Assembly: GCA_945865405.1 (NCBI GenBank) | Contig: CAMBDS010000009.1 | Coordinates: 1 to 64,000, forward strand | Reading direction: 5' to 3' | Length of the DNA stretch: 64,000 nucleotides | Source of the DNA: Caldithrix abyssi DSM 13497 | GTDB taxonomy: Bacteria > Electryoneota > AABM5-125-24 > Hatepunaeales > Hatepunaeaceae | Shown here: positions 49,630-56,515 of the stretch, one piece after another | How positions within the stretch are numbered: the stretch's first letter is position 1 | Layout: every line of letters begins with the position of its first letter | Made by a program: the position numbers and the translations under genes | The notes under the pieces: generated by a model | The model's input: only the letters and a program-made list of their open reading frames with translations | Told to the model about the DNA's origin: nothing | The model's database searches: none

Positions 49630-49893
49630 CTACGACGAGGCAGGTGTGCGCCCCTCGATCAACGGGCCGACGGCGAGGTCTTCGTCAAGCAACGGCCAGT
49701 GAATGCCGTAGCCGGAGGGCGACATCCGCATTGCCCGCCGCTCCAAGTCAGAGGCATTCGCAAGCGGTTCCGAACATTCACCCCATAACTGGAAGTACGT
49801 TTCATCCGCGACCCTAATAGTTAAGCCCTCGGCGGAGGCGACTACCTCTTTGGCGAGGATAATCTTTTGTTGATAGCTTGCAGGTTCTGTCAT
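49630..49893 (-). CDS. DUF2442-family protein
   Basis: 87 residues, ATG at 49893. 'EGLTIRVADETYFQLWGECSEPLANASDLERRAMRMSPSGYGIHWPLLDEDLAVGPLIEG' fits DUF2442; the GYGIHWPxLDEDLxVxxLI ending is diagnostic. These proteins often pair with DUF4160 in toxin-antitoxin-like modules, but no DUF4160 gene is next to it. It lies 57 nt upstream of hicB and points the same way, so the three small genes may form one transcript. Confidence 0.75.
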   Translation of the reverse strand: MTEPASYQQKIILAKEVVASAEGLTIRVADETYFQLWGECSEPLANASDLERRAMRMSPSGYGIHWPLLDEDLAVGPLIEGRTPASS

Positions 49894-50123
49894 TAATGGA
49901 TGACCTCGGGAAAATTTCCTGTCTTTAGTAATATACTCTCAGAAAAAATCAGCTCCAAACCAAAAGTTGAATATCCAATCATAACGATTCCGCAAAAGGC
50001 CCCTAATAATGGGCAATTTTATGCCCATTGGGTTCCCGCACGAAGTTCTATTATCTCATGCCCTAAACACAAGATAAGTGGTATTATGAAATGTCATAAA
50101 ATCCAATAAATACCTTCAAACGG

Positions 50124-51395
50124 TCACGTCTTCAGCTTCTTCTTTTTTGCCGCCGGAAAGAGAACGTTATTCAGGATCAAGCGATAGCCCGGAGAGTTCT
50201 TGTGAAGCTCGAGGTTGGTGGGCGGATCTCCAACCATATGGCGGTAATCCTCTGGATCGTGACCCGCGTAAAAAGTGAAAGTCCCCTCGCCAAGGTTGCC
50301 GTGGAGGTACTTAACCTCCCCCACCCCCTCATACTCCCCCATCACAACAACTGATTGTTTTATCAACTCTTTGCGGAAGCTTGTCGTCTGTCCCATGAAA
50401 CCTTTGACCACCGAAGTCTGATTCTGCGTTAACATTGTCGGGACCGGATCGTATTTAGCTGAAAATTCGAACAATGTGAAATAATCGCCACCCTCGGCAC
50501 GCTTGGCGGCTTGGGTCGTCATGTCGATGTCGCTGAATTCATAGACCTTGGGGCTGGTGACGATTTTGAAGTCCTGAAATGCCAGTGACTTGGAATAGTT
50601 CAATTTAGACTGGTTATTCGGGTCGGGCGGCGTTCCATCAAACGGAACATCAACGATATCAATACCTTCCGCCGAAAGGGAGATGTCATACGAATCCGTC
50701 CCGGAACACATTGCAAATAAAAAACCTCCTTCAATCACAAACCGTTTTATATCCCTCGCAATCGACTTTTTCATCTCGCTAACTGACGAAAAACCATGCT
50801 GTTGGGCGCGGGTTTGCTCTTCGGCCCAGCGCGTTTGATACCAGGATGAACTTTGGTATGACCCGAAAAACTTGCCCATCTGACCAGTGAAATCTTCATG
50901 ATGAAGGTGTAACCAATCCAAATCGCTTAACTTACCGGCAAGAACTTCCTCGTCGTAGATCTGTTCATACGGAATATCGGCGTATGTCAGTGCCAGTAGC
51001 ACCGCATCGTCCCACGGATCGGTTCCTTTTGGAGCGTAAACTCCGATTTTTGGGGCCTTTTCGAGCGGGACGACCTCCATGTTGGCTTGCTCGATTTCAG
51101 CGTAAACTGTTGAAACGTCAGCACCATCAAGCATTTCGTAGGTGACGCCTTGAAGACGGCAGAGCTGCTCCAATTGCGGGAATGGGTCCATCATGAATGA
51201 GCCGCTGCGGTAATTCAGCAGCCATTCCGCTTTGCCGCCTTGCTTAACTGTCCAAAATGCAACACCATAGGCTTTCAGATGATCGCGTTGGGTCAAGTCC
51301 ATCGGGATCAAGAGCTTGGCGGCGGCGATTGCGCTGGCGACGTCGAGGCTGATGACGGTTAGGATCGCAAGTAGAAGGCGATTAAGTATTTGCAA
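50124..51395 (-). CDS. Exported protein annotated in relatives as asparagine synthetase B-like (amidotransferase-like domain)
   Basis: 423 residues, ATG at 51395. A Sec signal peptide (LLLAILTVISLDVASAIAA) precedes the mature protein. Residues about 115-240 resemble a class I glutamine-amidotransferase-like fold ('IGVYAPKGTDPWDDAVLLALTYADIPYEQIYDEEVLAG', 'FVIEGGFLFAMCSGTDSYD'), with Cys in AMCSGTD where a nucleophile could sit. 'GEVKYLHGNLGEGTFTFYAGHDPEDYRH' follows. Homologues in Bacteroidota are labelled asparagine synthetase B, but an exported protein without an ATP-pyrophosphatase domain cannot make asparagine that way. The real role is unknown. A TATATT box lies at 51447-51442. Confidence 0.65.
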   Translation of the reverse strand: MQILNRLLLAILTVISLDVASAIAAAKLLIPMDLTQRDHLKAYGVAFWTVKQGGKAEWLLNYRSGSFMMDPFPQLEQLCRLQGVTYEMLDGADVSTVYAEIEQANMEVVPLEKAPKIGVYAPKGTDPWDDAVLLALTYADIPYEQIYDEEVLAGKLSDLDWLHLHHEDFTGQMGKFFGSYQSSSWYQTRWAEEQTRAQQHGFSSVSEMKKSIARDIKRFVIEGGFLFAMCSGTDSYDISLSAEGIDIVDVPFDGTPPDPNNQSKLNYSKSLAFQDFKIVTSPKVYEFSDIDMTTQAAKRAEGGDYFTLFEFSAKYDPVPTMLTQNQTSVVKGFMGQTTSFRKELIKQSVVVMGEYEGVGEVKYLHGNLGEGTFTFYAGHDPEDYRHMVGDPPTNLELHKNSPGYRLILNNVLFPAAKKKKLKT

Positions 51396-51488
51396 TTTCT
51401 GGTTTCTGATTGTGTGTCAATGCAGGATACGTCTTTAGCTCAATATAATGAAAACGTGCGGTAAGCGGGGATGTTCCGGGAAAAGAAA

Positions 51489-51512
51489 CGCCCCCGAATT
51501 GCTCCGGGGGCG
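51489..51512 (-). terminator. Terminator of the RRM gene
   Basis: On the minus strand CGCCCCCG pairs with CGGGGGCG around an 8-nt loop and is followed by TTTCTTTT. It lies about 28 nt after the stop codon. Confidence 0.8.
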
Positions 51513-51539
51513 AAACTTATCTACCGAAGTAGAAGGTCC

Positions 51540-51839
51540 TTAGCGGCCTCGACCACCACCACCGCCGCCGCCATGACGTGGCGGTTGAGCCTCACGCTCT
51601 TTCGCTTCGTTAACCATCAGGTTACGGCCGCTGACGTTGAACTCATTCAAAGCTTCGATAGCCTTGCGAGCGCCGTCTTCGCTTGCCATTTCCACAAAGC
51701 CGAAGCCTTTGGAACGACCAGTAGCGCGGTCTGTAATCATGGTTGCTTCCACTACCTCGCCATGGTCGGCGAAGAGTGCCCTAAGCTGATCGCTCGTGAC
51801 TGAGTAGGCGAGATTGCCAACATAAAGCCTGCGATTCAT
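51540..51839 (-). CDS. RRM-domain RNA-binding protein (cold-inducible type)
   Basis: 99 residues, ATG at 51839 with AAGGAG 8 nt upstream. One RNA recognition motif fills residues 3-78: RNP2 'RLYVGNLAYSV', RNP1 'GRSKGFGFVEM'. A Gly/Arg-rich tail (HGGGGGGGRGR) follows, as in bacterial and plant glycine-rich RNA-binding proteins. It would bind single-stranded RNA, perhaps as an RNA chaperone at low temperature. It has its own terminator. The stretch upstream (51855-52109) is GC-rich and either a leader or a small gene. Confidence 0.9.
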   Translation of the reverse strand: MNRRLYVGNLAYSVTSDQLRALFADHGEVVEATMITDRATGRSKGFGFVEMASEDGARKAIEALNEFNVSGRNLMVNEAKEREAQPPRHGGGGGGGRGR

Positions 51840-51854
51840 TGTACTTACTCCTTA

Positions 51855-52034
51855 TCATTTCGTCGTGTGAGTCTCGTGGCTTGGGGGGACAACCGGATGG
51901 ACACTTCTGACGGTGTAGCCGTTACCTGCCAAAACCTTCCTGAACTCGTTCCCGACGGACCTCCGCCGAGCCGGATGGGAAATTAAGGTGCGCCCAACCT
52001 TTATCCAGTCTCGATACGGATGACCGACCAACAA
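51855..52034 (-). CDS. Possible small ORF upstream of the RRM gene, non-ATG start
   Basis: On the minus strand one frame is open for 84 codons from 52109 to the stop at 51855. It has no ATG; the first usable start is a TTG at 52034, giving 59 residues (LLVGHPYRDWIKVGRTL ... EFRKVLAGNGYTVRSV ...). No ribosome site is seen before the TTG, and I do not recognise the sequence. The stretch is clearly richer in GC than the AT-rich DNA on its left (52110-52250), as expected for a gene or a structured RNA leader. The stop is 15 nt before the RRM start. A structured 5' leader is an equal alternative. Confidence 0.25.
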   Translation of the reverse strand: MLVGHPYRDWIKVGRTLISHPARRRSVGNEFRKVLAGNGYTVRSVHPVVPPSHETHTTK

Positions 52035-52250
52035 TCGAACGGCAGCATTCGAAGGAGGAATTACTTCCCGCCTTTGGGGCGCTTTTCTATCGTCGCGACC
52101 TGAAGTCTGTCATGCAAAAGATAATATTAAAAAAATCAAATAACAAGTAAACTCGCAAATTTCAGAAAAAATAATTAATAGTAATGCAAATTATTGCATA
52201 CATAGGTAGTCTAACAAGCTTGTTGGATAGCCATTACCAGTAATAAAATA

Positions 52251-52697
52251 TCAAAAACCGTCATCCACCATCTCCCGCCAGAGCAAAAAGTCTTTGTCAG
52301 TACCACCTCCCCGACGACGGAATTCCTCAATTACTCTTTCAGATTCGCCGACTGTACCGGTTGACTCGATTCTGTAAACATTGACATTGGAGCCATTAAA
52401 TTTTATGGAAGTATTGGATATCTCAACCGTGATGGTCCCCGATCCGACTGTGGTTGGTCCGAGAGTAATAGCAGTGGAGCTAGTTACCAGGTGCTTTCTC
52501 CCCCATTGAATTCCAGCGTCTGCCAAGTAAAACGCTCTTGCCGTCACGACCCTGCGCATTGAGGCGTCCGCGTCTGTTATCATGCGAGATAATATCACGG
52601 AGCCGAAGAGGCCAAGGAACGAGAGCATCATCACTCCCGTCAGAAGGATCATACCCCGGTCAGACTTGAGCTTAAAAAACTTCCTCAATTTGGACAT
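52251..52697 (-). CDS. PilX/GspK-like minor pseudopilin
   Basis: 148 residues, ATG at 52697 with GGAGGATAAATC before it. Prepilin leader ends 'SDRG/MILLTGVMMLSFLGLFGSVIL'. Position +5 lacks the usual Glu, as in PilX/GspK-type tip subunits, and 'ARAFYLADAGIQWGRKHL' is the PilX N-terminal signature. It is last of five pseudopilin genes, only 3 nt after the preceding stop. It would form part of the tip complex of a type IV pilus or type II secretion pseudopilus; no assembly ATPase or secretin gene is in the window. Confidence 0.8.
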   Translation of the reverse strand: MSKLRKFFKLKSDRGMILLTGVMMLSFLGLFGSVILSRMITDADASMRRVVTARAFYLADAGIQWGRKHLVTSSTAITLGPTTVGSGTITVEISNTSIKFNGSNVNVYRIESTGTVGESERVIEEFRRRGGGTDKDFLLWREMVDDGF

Positions 52698-52700
52698 GAT

Positions 52701-53234
52701 TTATCCTCCCTGGGAACGGGGGAAGATGGTCATCAACATTTTGAACGGTTTCCCGTTTTGGGTCATATTCAAATTGAAGATAATTCTCTGCTTTGTGCCG
52801 AGAGTTGAGGTGGTGAAGAGAGTGGTTGCAGGATTAATTCCTCCACCAATCAATGGATAAAGCGCCGCCCATTCGCCATCATCCCGTTGATAGTTGAGAA
52901 TCTGGGCTGCGACAGAATATTTTTCGCGGAGGGGGGCATAATAAATATTGCTACTATTGTCTTGAAAGCGCGAATAGCGGCGGAAATCAAGTTGAGTCGC
53001 GGTGGGTGCTACAGGAAAATCGGTCCACTCCCGAAGGCTATGTGCCATAAAATCATAGGCTCTGCGTACGTCGGAGTGGGTGTCTTTACGTTGAGTCTGG
53101 TCAGCGTAAATTTGCATGGAAGAGTTGATAGTCTCACTGAAGATACTGGCGAGAATTGCCACAAGAACCATTACGACGATGACCTCGAGGAGAGTGAAAC
53201 CACGATCATTTTGCAGTGTTTTTCTGGAAAGCAT
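52701..53234 (-). CDS. PilW/GspJ-like minor pseudopilin
   Basis: 177 residues, ATG at 53234 sharing one base with the preceding stop (TAATG), so coupled. The prepilin site is 'NDRG/FTLLEVIVVMVLVAILASIFSETI' with Glu at +5. The C-terminal domain ('YDFMAHSLREWTDFPVAPTATQLDF', 'RDDGEWAALYPLIGGGINPA') is not otherwise recognisable. Its place between PilV- and PilX-like genes is the place of PilW in minor-pilin operons. Confidence 0.8.
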   Translation of the reverse strand: MLSRKTLQNDRGFTLLEVIVVMVLVAILASIFSETINSSMQIYADQTQRKDTHSDVRRAYDFMAHSLREWTDFPVAPTATQLDFRRYSRFQDNSSNIYYAPLREKYSVAAQILNYQRDDGEWAALYPLIGGGINPATTLFTTSTLGTKQRIIFNLNMTQNGKPFKMLMTIFPRSQGG

Positions 53235-53680
53235 TATAATCCCGAATGATCCGTAATCAGGTTCGTCAAGACAATGTCAGGGATCGCCGAATGTCTTACT
53301 GTAACCACGATCTGTTTACCAGGGTAAGAGGCGTTTCCAGAAATGTTAAGAGTGGTAACAGTAACCGTTCGTGTGAATGCGGTAAAGGGTGCGGAAGGGT
53401 TGACGCTGGAGTATTTTGCAGTGTTTATAGCACTGTAACCGTAGCCAGAGCCAGTTCCCGCCTTATCGGCCAGAATAATTTCCATCTGCTGAATTGCCAG
53501 ATTGTTGGCGATGGTCATAAACTCCCCGTTGTGACCATTGGCATAAATGCTGGTGTACATGCTTATCATAACTGGAAATGCGATTGCCGCCAAAATGATC
53601 ACCATGACAAGCTCGACCATCGAGAACCCTTTGGTGCCGACAGTCTTTCGTCCAAGCCATCGTTTAAAAGATCTCAACAT
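53234..53680 (-). CDS. PilV/GspI-like minor pseudopilin
   Basis: 148 residues, ATG at 53680. The prepilin site is 'GTKG/FSMVELVMVIILAAIAFPVMISMYTSIYAN' with Glu at +5. 'ANNLAIQQMEIILADKAG' is typical of PilV/GspI-like minor pilins. It follows the FimT/GspH-like gene by 14 nt. The remainder is a small beta-rich domain ending 'VRHSAIPDIVLTNLI'. Confidence 0.8.
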   Translation of the reverse strand: MLRSFKRWLGRKTVGTKGFSMVELVMVIILAAIAFPVMISMYTSIYANGHNGEFMTIANNLAIQQMEIILADKAGTGSGYGYSAINTAKYSSVNPSAPFTAFTRTVTVTTLNISGNASYPGKQIVVTVRHSAIPDIVLTNLITDHSGL

Positions 53681-53694
53681 AATTTAGAGTGACA

Positions 53695-54534
53695 CTAAAG
53701 ATTGATTATTGTTGTCTTGCCGGTTTCTCGAGTCACCTGGATGCCGATATTGTCGTTTATTGTCATAATAATCAGACTTGTCTGCCCTGTCGCCCATTGA
53801 TATCCGGGAACGATAAGTCTTCCCACGGAATCGAACCGGAAGGTTGTAGTCGCGGCGGCGATGGTAACAGGGGAATTGACGGTTGTCATTGACGCTGCTT
53901 GGGGGTAAGGGAGAGGAGATCCATCCGCGAATGTCAACACGTAACCACCAGAGGAATCATCGCATCCATCATCGCAGTCATGAGGTTGTCCGTATCCCCT
54001 TCCGTGCCCTCTACCATGATGTCTCTTTCCGTGGCCGTCATCATTGCCATAGCCGTTGTCGTGATCGTCGTCATCATCCTGACCCTGACCGTTACCATTG
54101 CCATTATTGCCATTACCATTGCCATTATTGCCATTTCCATTGCCATTATTTCCATTGCCATTATTGCCGTTTCCATTGCCATTATTGCCGTTTCCATTGC
54201 CGGGATTATCATCGTCATCGTGATCTCCGTCGTTTCCATGCCCGTGGTTGTGATCACCATCGTTTTCGCCATCATCGCATCCTGCCGAAAAGGTCATGAC
54301 GACGCCTTTATTTGTTGACATTGCCAGATTTTGGGCGAAGGCAAGATCACCTATAAATATCTGAGCGACCGCGACTGAGACATTACCTTCGCGGTTATTG
54401 ACCATTTTAACAGTCGCAACACTGCCGATAACCCCGACGACACCGATAGAAATGATCATTTCAATATAGGAAAACCCGGAATCGCGTAGAGTCAAGTGCC
54501 TATTTTTGTCAAAAAGACGTGGAAAATCTCGCAT
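53695..54534 (-). CDS. GspH/FimT-like pseudopilin with Asp/His/Gly-Asn-rich insertion
   Basis: 279 residues from the ATG at 54534. Leader 'LRDSG/FSYIEMIISIGVVGVIGSVATVKMV', Glu at +5. After 'GDLAFAQNLAMSTNKGVVMTFSAG' (the GspH N-terminal region) comes an insertion of about 110 residues (about 86-197). It starts with a Cys and Asp/His-rich block, continues with a run of GNGNNGNG units, then another Asp/His/Arg block, and ends with C-x3-C (HDCDDGCDD). The normal GspH strands then resume ('GGYVLTFADGSPLPYPQA ... FRFDSVGRLIVPG'). The insertion would be exposed on the pseudopilus. Metal binding is a reasonable inference from its composition. Confidence 0.8.
   Translation of the reverse strand: MRDFPRLFDKNRHLTLRDSGFSYIEMIISIGVVGVIGSVATVKMVNNREGNVSVAVAQIFIGDLAFAQNLAMSTNKGVVMTFSAGCDDGENDGDHNHGHGNDGDHDDDDNPGNGNGNNGNGNGNNGNGNNGNGNGNNGNGNGNNGNGNGQGQDDDDDHDNGYGNDDGHGKRHHGRGHGRGYGQPHDCDDGCDDSSGGYVLTFADGSPLPYPQAASMTTVNSPVTIAAATTTFRFDSVGRLIVPGYQWATGQTSLIIMTINDNIGIQVTRETGKTTIINL
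53947..54279 (-). repeat. Low-complexity coding tract for the GN/DH-rich insertion
   Basis: The centre (about 54070-54205) is an irregular tandem repeat of GGCAATGG/AATGGTAAT-type units on the coding strand. Slippage here would change the length in steps of three or six bases and keep the frame. Confidence 0.7.
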
Positions 54535-54825
54535 TATTTCAACCCCTGGAATCAAACTGGAATGGAAAGTTATGATGGAAAAAATCTCGATGAAAAATAT
54601 CTCATAACGACAAAAAGATATAAATCATGGAATTTTGGTAATAAGTTTTACGATGCTATTATAAAATAATTGTGCCCAAAGCACCGAAGAGCGAAATGCG
54701 CGAATGAATCAGGTACAACATCTTAAGAATGGTTCCAATCTGATTCCCGCATGCGTGGGATTGATTCACCCTTGACGGGCTTGGAGATCAACATAACAAT
54801 GAAACTTGTCAGCGGATAGCTTCCA

Positions 54826-55536
54826 TCAGAGCTTGATGACAGAGGCCACACCAGTTTCTCTTGTGACTTGAATTCCGATGATGTTATTGATCGTCACAAG
54901 CGTCAGCGAGGTTTGACCAGCTGCCCATGTATAATCTGTAACAATAAGTCTACCTGCTGAGTCGAAACGAAAACTCATCGCTGCCGGAACTATTGTGACC
55001 GGGGAGTTAATATTGGTAATCGATGCCGCAAGTGGGTAAGGAATTTCAGTTCCGTCAGAGAATTGCAAGCTGTAACCACCGTTGAGTCCGCCTCCGCAAC
55101 CGTTCCCACAACCATGATGGGCATGTCCGTAACCGTAGCCGTGACCACGCCCTCTCCCGTTCATGCCTTCGCCGCGAACATCCTCGTTATGTCCATTTCC
55201 ACTTCCCCTGCACTCAGGATCGTGGCCTTCTTCTCCACATCCGCCATCGGCTCCACCAACGTCTTCGTCGCACTCGTCAGTTCCGGCGGTGAAATTGAAA
55301 ATGACACCTTTATTGGTGGACATGGCAAGATTCTGTGCCATGGCTAAATCGCCCACAAACATCTGCCCAATTGCTGACGCGACGTCTGTTTCTCTATCGT
55401 TTAACATTTTCACACCGGCGACAGTACCGAGAATTCCAACAGCAACGACAACAACAACTAACTCCATGTAGCTATAACCTGAATCGGCAAGGAACACTTG
55501 CCCGAGTCGGGGCAAAAAGGCTTTATTGGTTTTCAT
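54826..55536 (-). CDS. GspH/FimT-like pseudopilin with Cys/His/Gly-rich insertion
   Basis: 236 residues, ATG at 55536. Leader 'LADSG/YSYMELVVVVVAVGILGTVAGVKML', Glu at +5. It is a clear paralogue of the 53.7 kb gene: 'GDLAMAQNLAMSTNKGVIFNFTAGT' and 'FRFDSAGRLIVTDYTWAAGQTSLTLVTINNIIGIQVTRETG' match. At the same point the insertion (residues 86-153) is different: five Cys (89, 100, 109, 143, 147), many His and Gly (RGHGYGYGHAHHGCGNGCGGG) and acidic residues, ending again in C-x3-C before GGY. It is the first gene of the minor-pilin set, 290 nt upstream of its paralogue. Confidence 0.8.
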   Translation of the reverse strand: MKTNKAFLPRLGQVFLADSGYSYMELVVVVVAVGILGTVAGVKMLNDRETDVASAIGQMFVGDLAMAQNLAMSTNKGVIFNFTAGTDECDEDVGGADGGCGEEGHDPECRGSGNGHNEDVRGEGMNGRGRGHGYGYGHAHHGCGNGCGGGLNGGYSLQFSDGTEIPYPLAASITNINSPVTIVPAAMSFRFDSAGRLIVTDYTWAAGQTSLTLVTINNIIGIQVTRETGVASVIKL

Positions 55537-55794
55537 AATCCCTTCGAATTAAAAATTTTTCATCGAATTGAAGTTTGATAATTTAAACACTCAATTTGGG
55601 TCAGTTAAAAAAGTCTCAGTGATAATTCTGAGGCGAATGGGCGCTTTTCAACAGACCTTTTGGCATCTTGCTTCATATTAAATTTAGTTCCCTTTCGCAC
55701 ACGAAATGTGCTTACCATCAACTCGCGACAAAAAAACAAAATGATCGACAAGCAAATCAGATGCAAATTCTTGTGGATCAATATTTTGTGATGA

Positions 55795-56361
55795 TCACTT
55801 CCATTTAATTCCACAGCCGATTGCCCGGGTCGTAACTGTTGGAATAGAACTCCCGTTAAGAGTTGCTTCAATTGCATCACGAAGATATTCTTTTGTTGGA
55901 CGGGATTCGCGGTCGGCATTGTCGTCGATGGCTCCGCGGTATTTCAATTCAAGATTACCATCGAAAAGGAAGACGTGGGGGGTGACTTGAGCGCCGTAGC
56001 TTCTCGCAACTTCCTGAGTTTCGTCATAGAGATAAGGGAAAGGGTAGCCTTTCTCAATAGCTCGCTTCATCATCGCCGCCGGACCATCCTGAGGATATTT
56101 GGCGATATCATTAGCTGAAATAACGACAACACTTACACCTTTATCGGCATACTCACTCCCGATCTCAATCATTCGATCTTCGTATTTTATGACCCAGGGG
56201 CAATGGTTGCATGAGAAGATGACGCAGATTGCTTTGGCTTTACCTCGAAACTGTTCAAGAGAGACACTCTTACCAGAGATTGTATCAGGCAACGCAATGG
56301 CTGGAGCAGGTTGGCCGATGCTTAGCTGGCCGTCGGGATCGTGAAGATAAGTTGGAGGCAT
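55795..56361 (-). CDS. Thioredoxin-fold protein (AhpC/TSA-like)
   Basis: 188 residues from the ATG at 56361. 'LSIGQPAPAIALPDTISGKSVSLEQFRGKAKAICVIFSCNHCPWVIKYEDRMIEI' is a peroxiredoxin/TlpA-type thioredoxin fold with the active-site CxxC (CNHC) after strand 1, and 'YGAQVTPHVFLFDGNLELKYRGAIDD' holds the cis-Pro. No signal peptide, so cytosolic. Members of this group ('redoxin domain, CNHCPW') are common and of undefined specificity; a thiol-disulfide or peroxide reductase role is likely. Confidence 0.85.
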   Translation of the reverse strand: MPPTYLHDPDGQLSIGQPAPAIALPDTISGKSVSLEQFRGKAKAICVIFSCNHCPWVIKYEDRMIEIGSEYADKGVSVVVISANDIAKYPQDGPAAMMKRAIEKGYPFPYLYDETQEVARSYGAQVTPHVFLFDGNLELKYRGAIDDNADRESRPTKEYLRDAIEATLNGSSIPTVTTRAIGCGIKWK

Positions 56362-56515
56362 AAGGGGACTCAAATATTATTGGATACTGAAGACCACACA
56401 GCAATGCGGAGCGGGCTACTCGCCCAAATTTGTGATAATGGATGCATTAGATTCGCGCCGCAGCAGAATAATCTACTGCGGCGCATGTTCTTCTGACAAT
56501 CCTATGGGTAAAACC

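Noticed and set aside
49900-50109. 69-codon plus-strand frame divergent from the DUF2442 gene
   Set aside because: No ribosome site, no domain, and weak composition; the ATG is only 7 nt from a divergent start codon.
53883-54318. Plus-strand frames of about 139 codons (Ile/Val/Ala-rich or His/Arg-rich) opposite the pseudopilin insertion
   Set aside because: They are translations of the low-complexity GN/DH repeat on the wrong strand; apparent membrane segments are an artefact of the repeat.
55605-55919. 104-codon minus-strand frame overlapping the end of the thioredoxin-like gene
   Set aside because: Overlaps a real gene by 125 nt in another frame and shows no motif.
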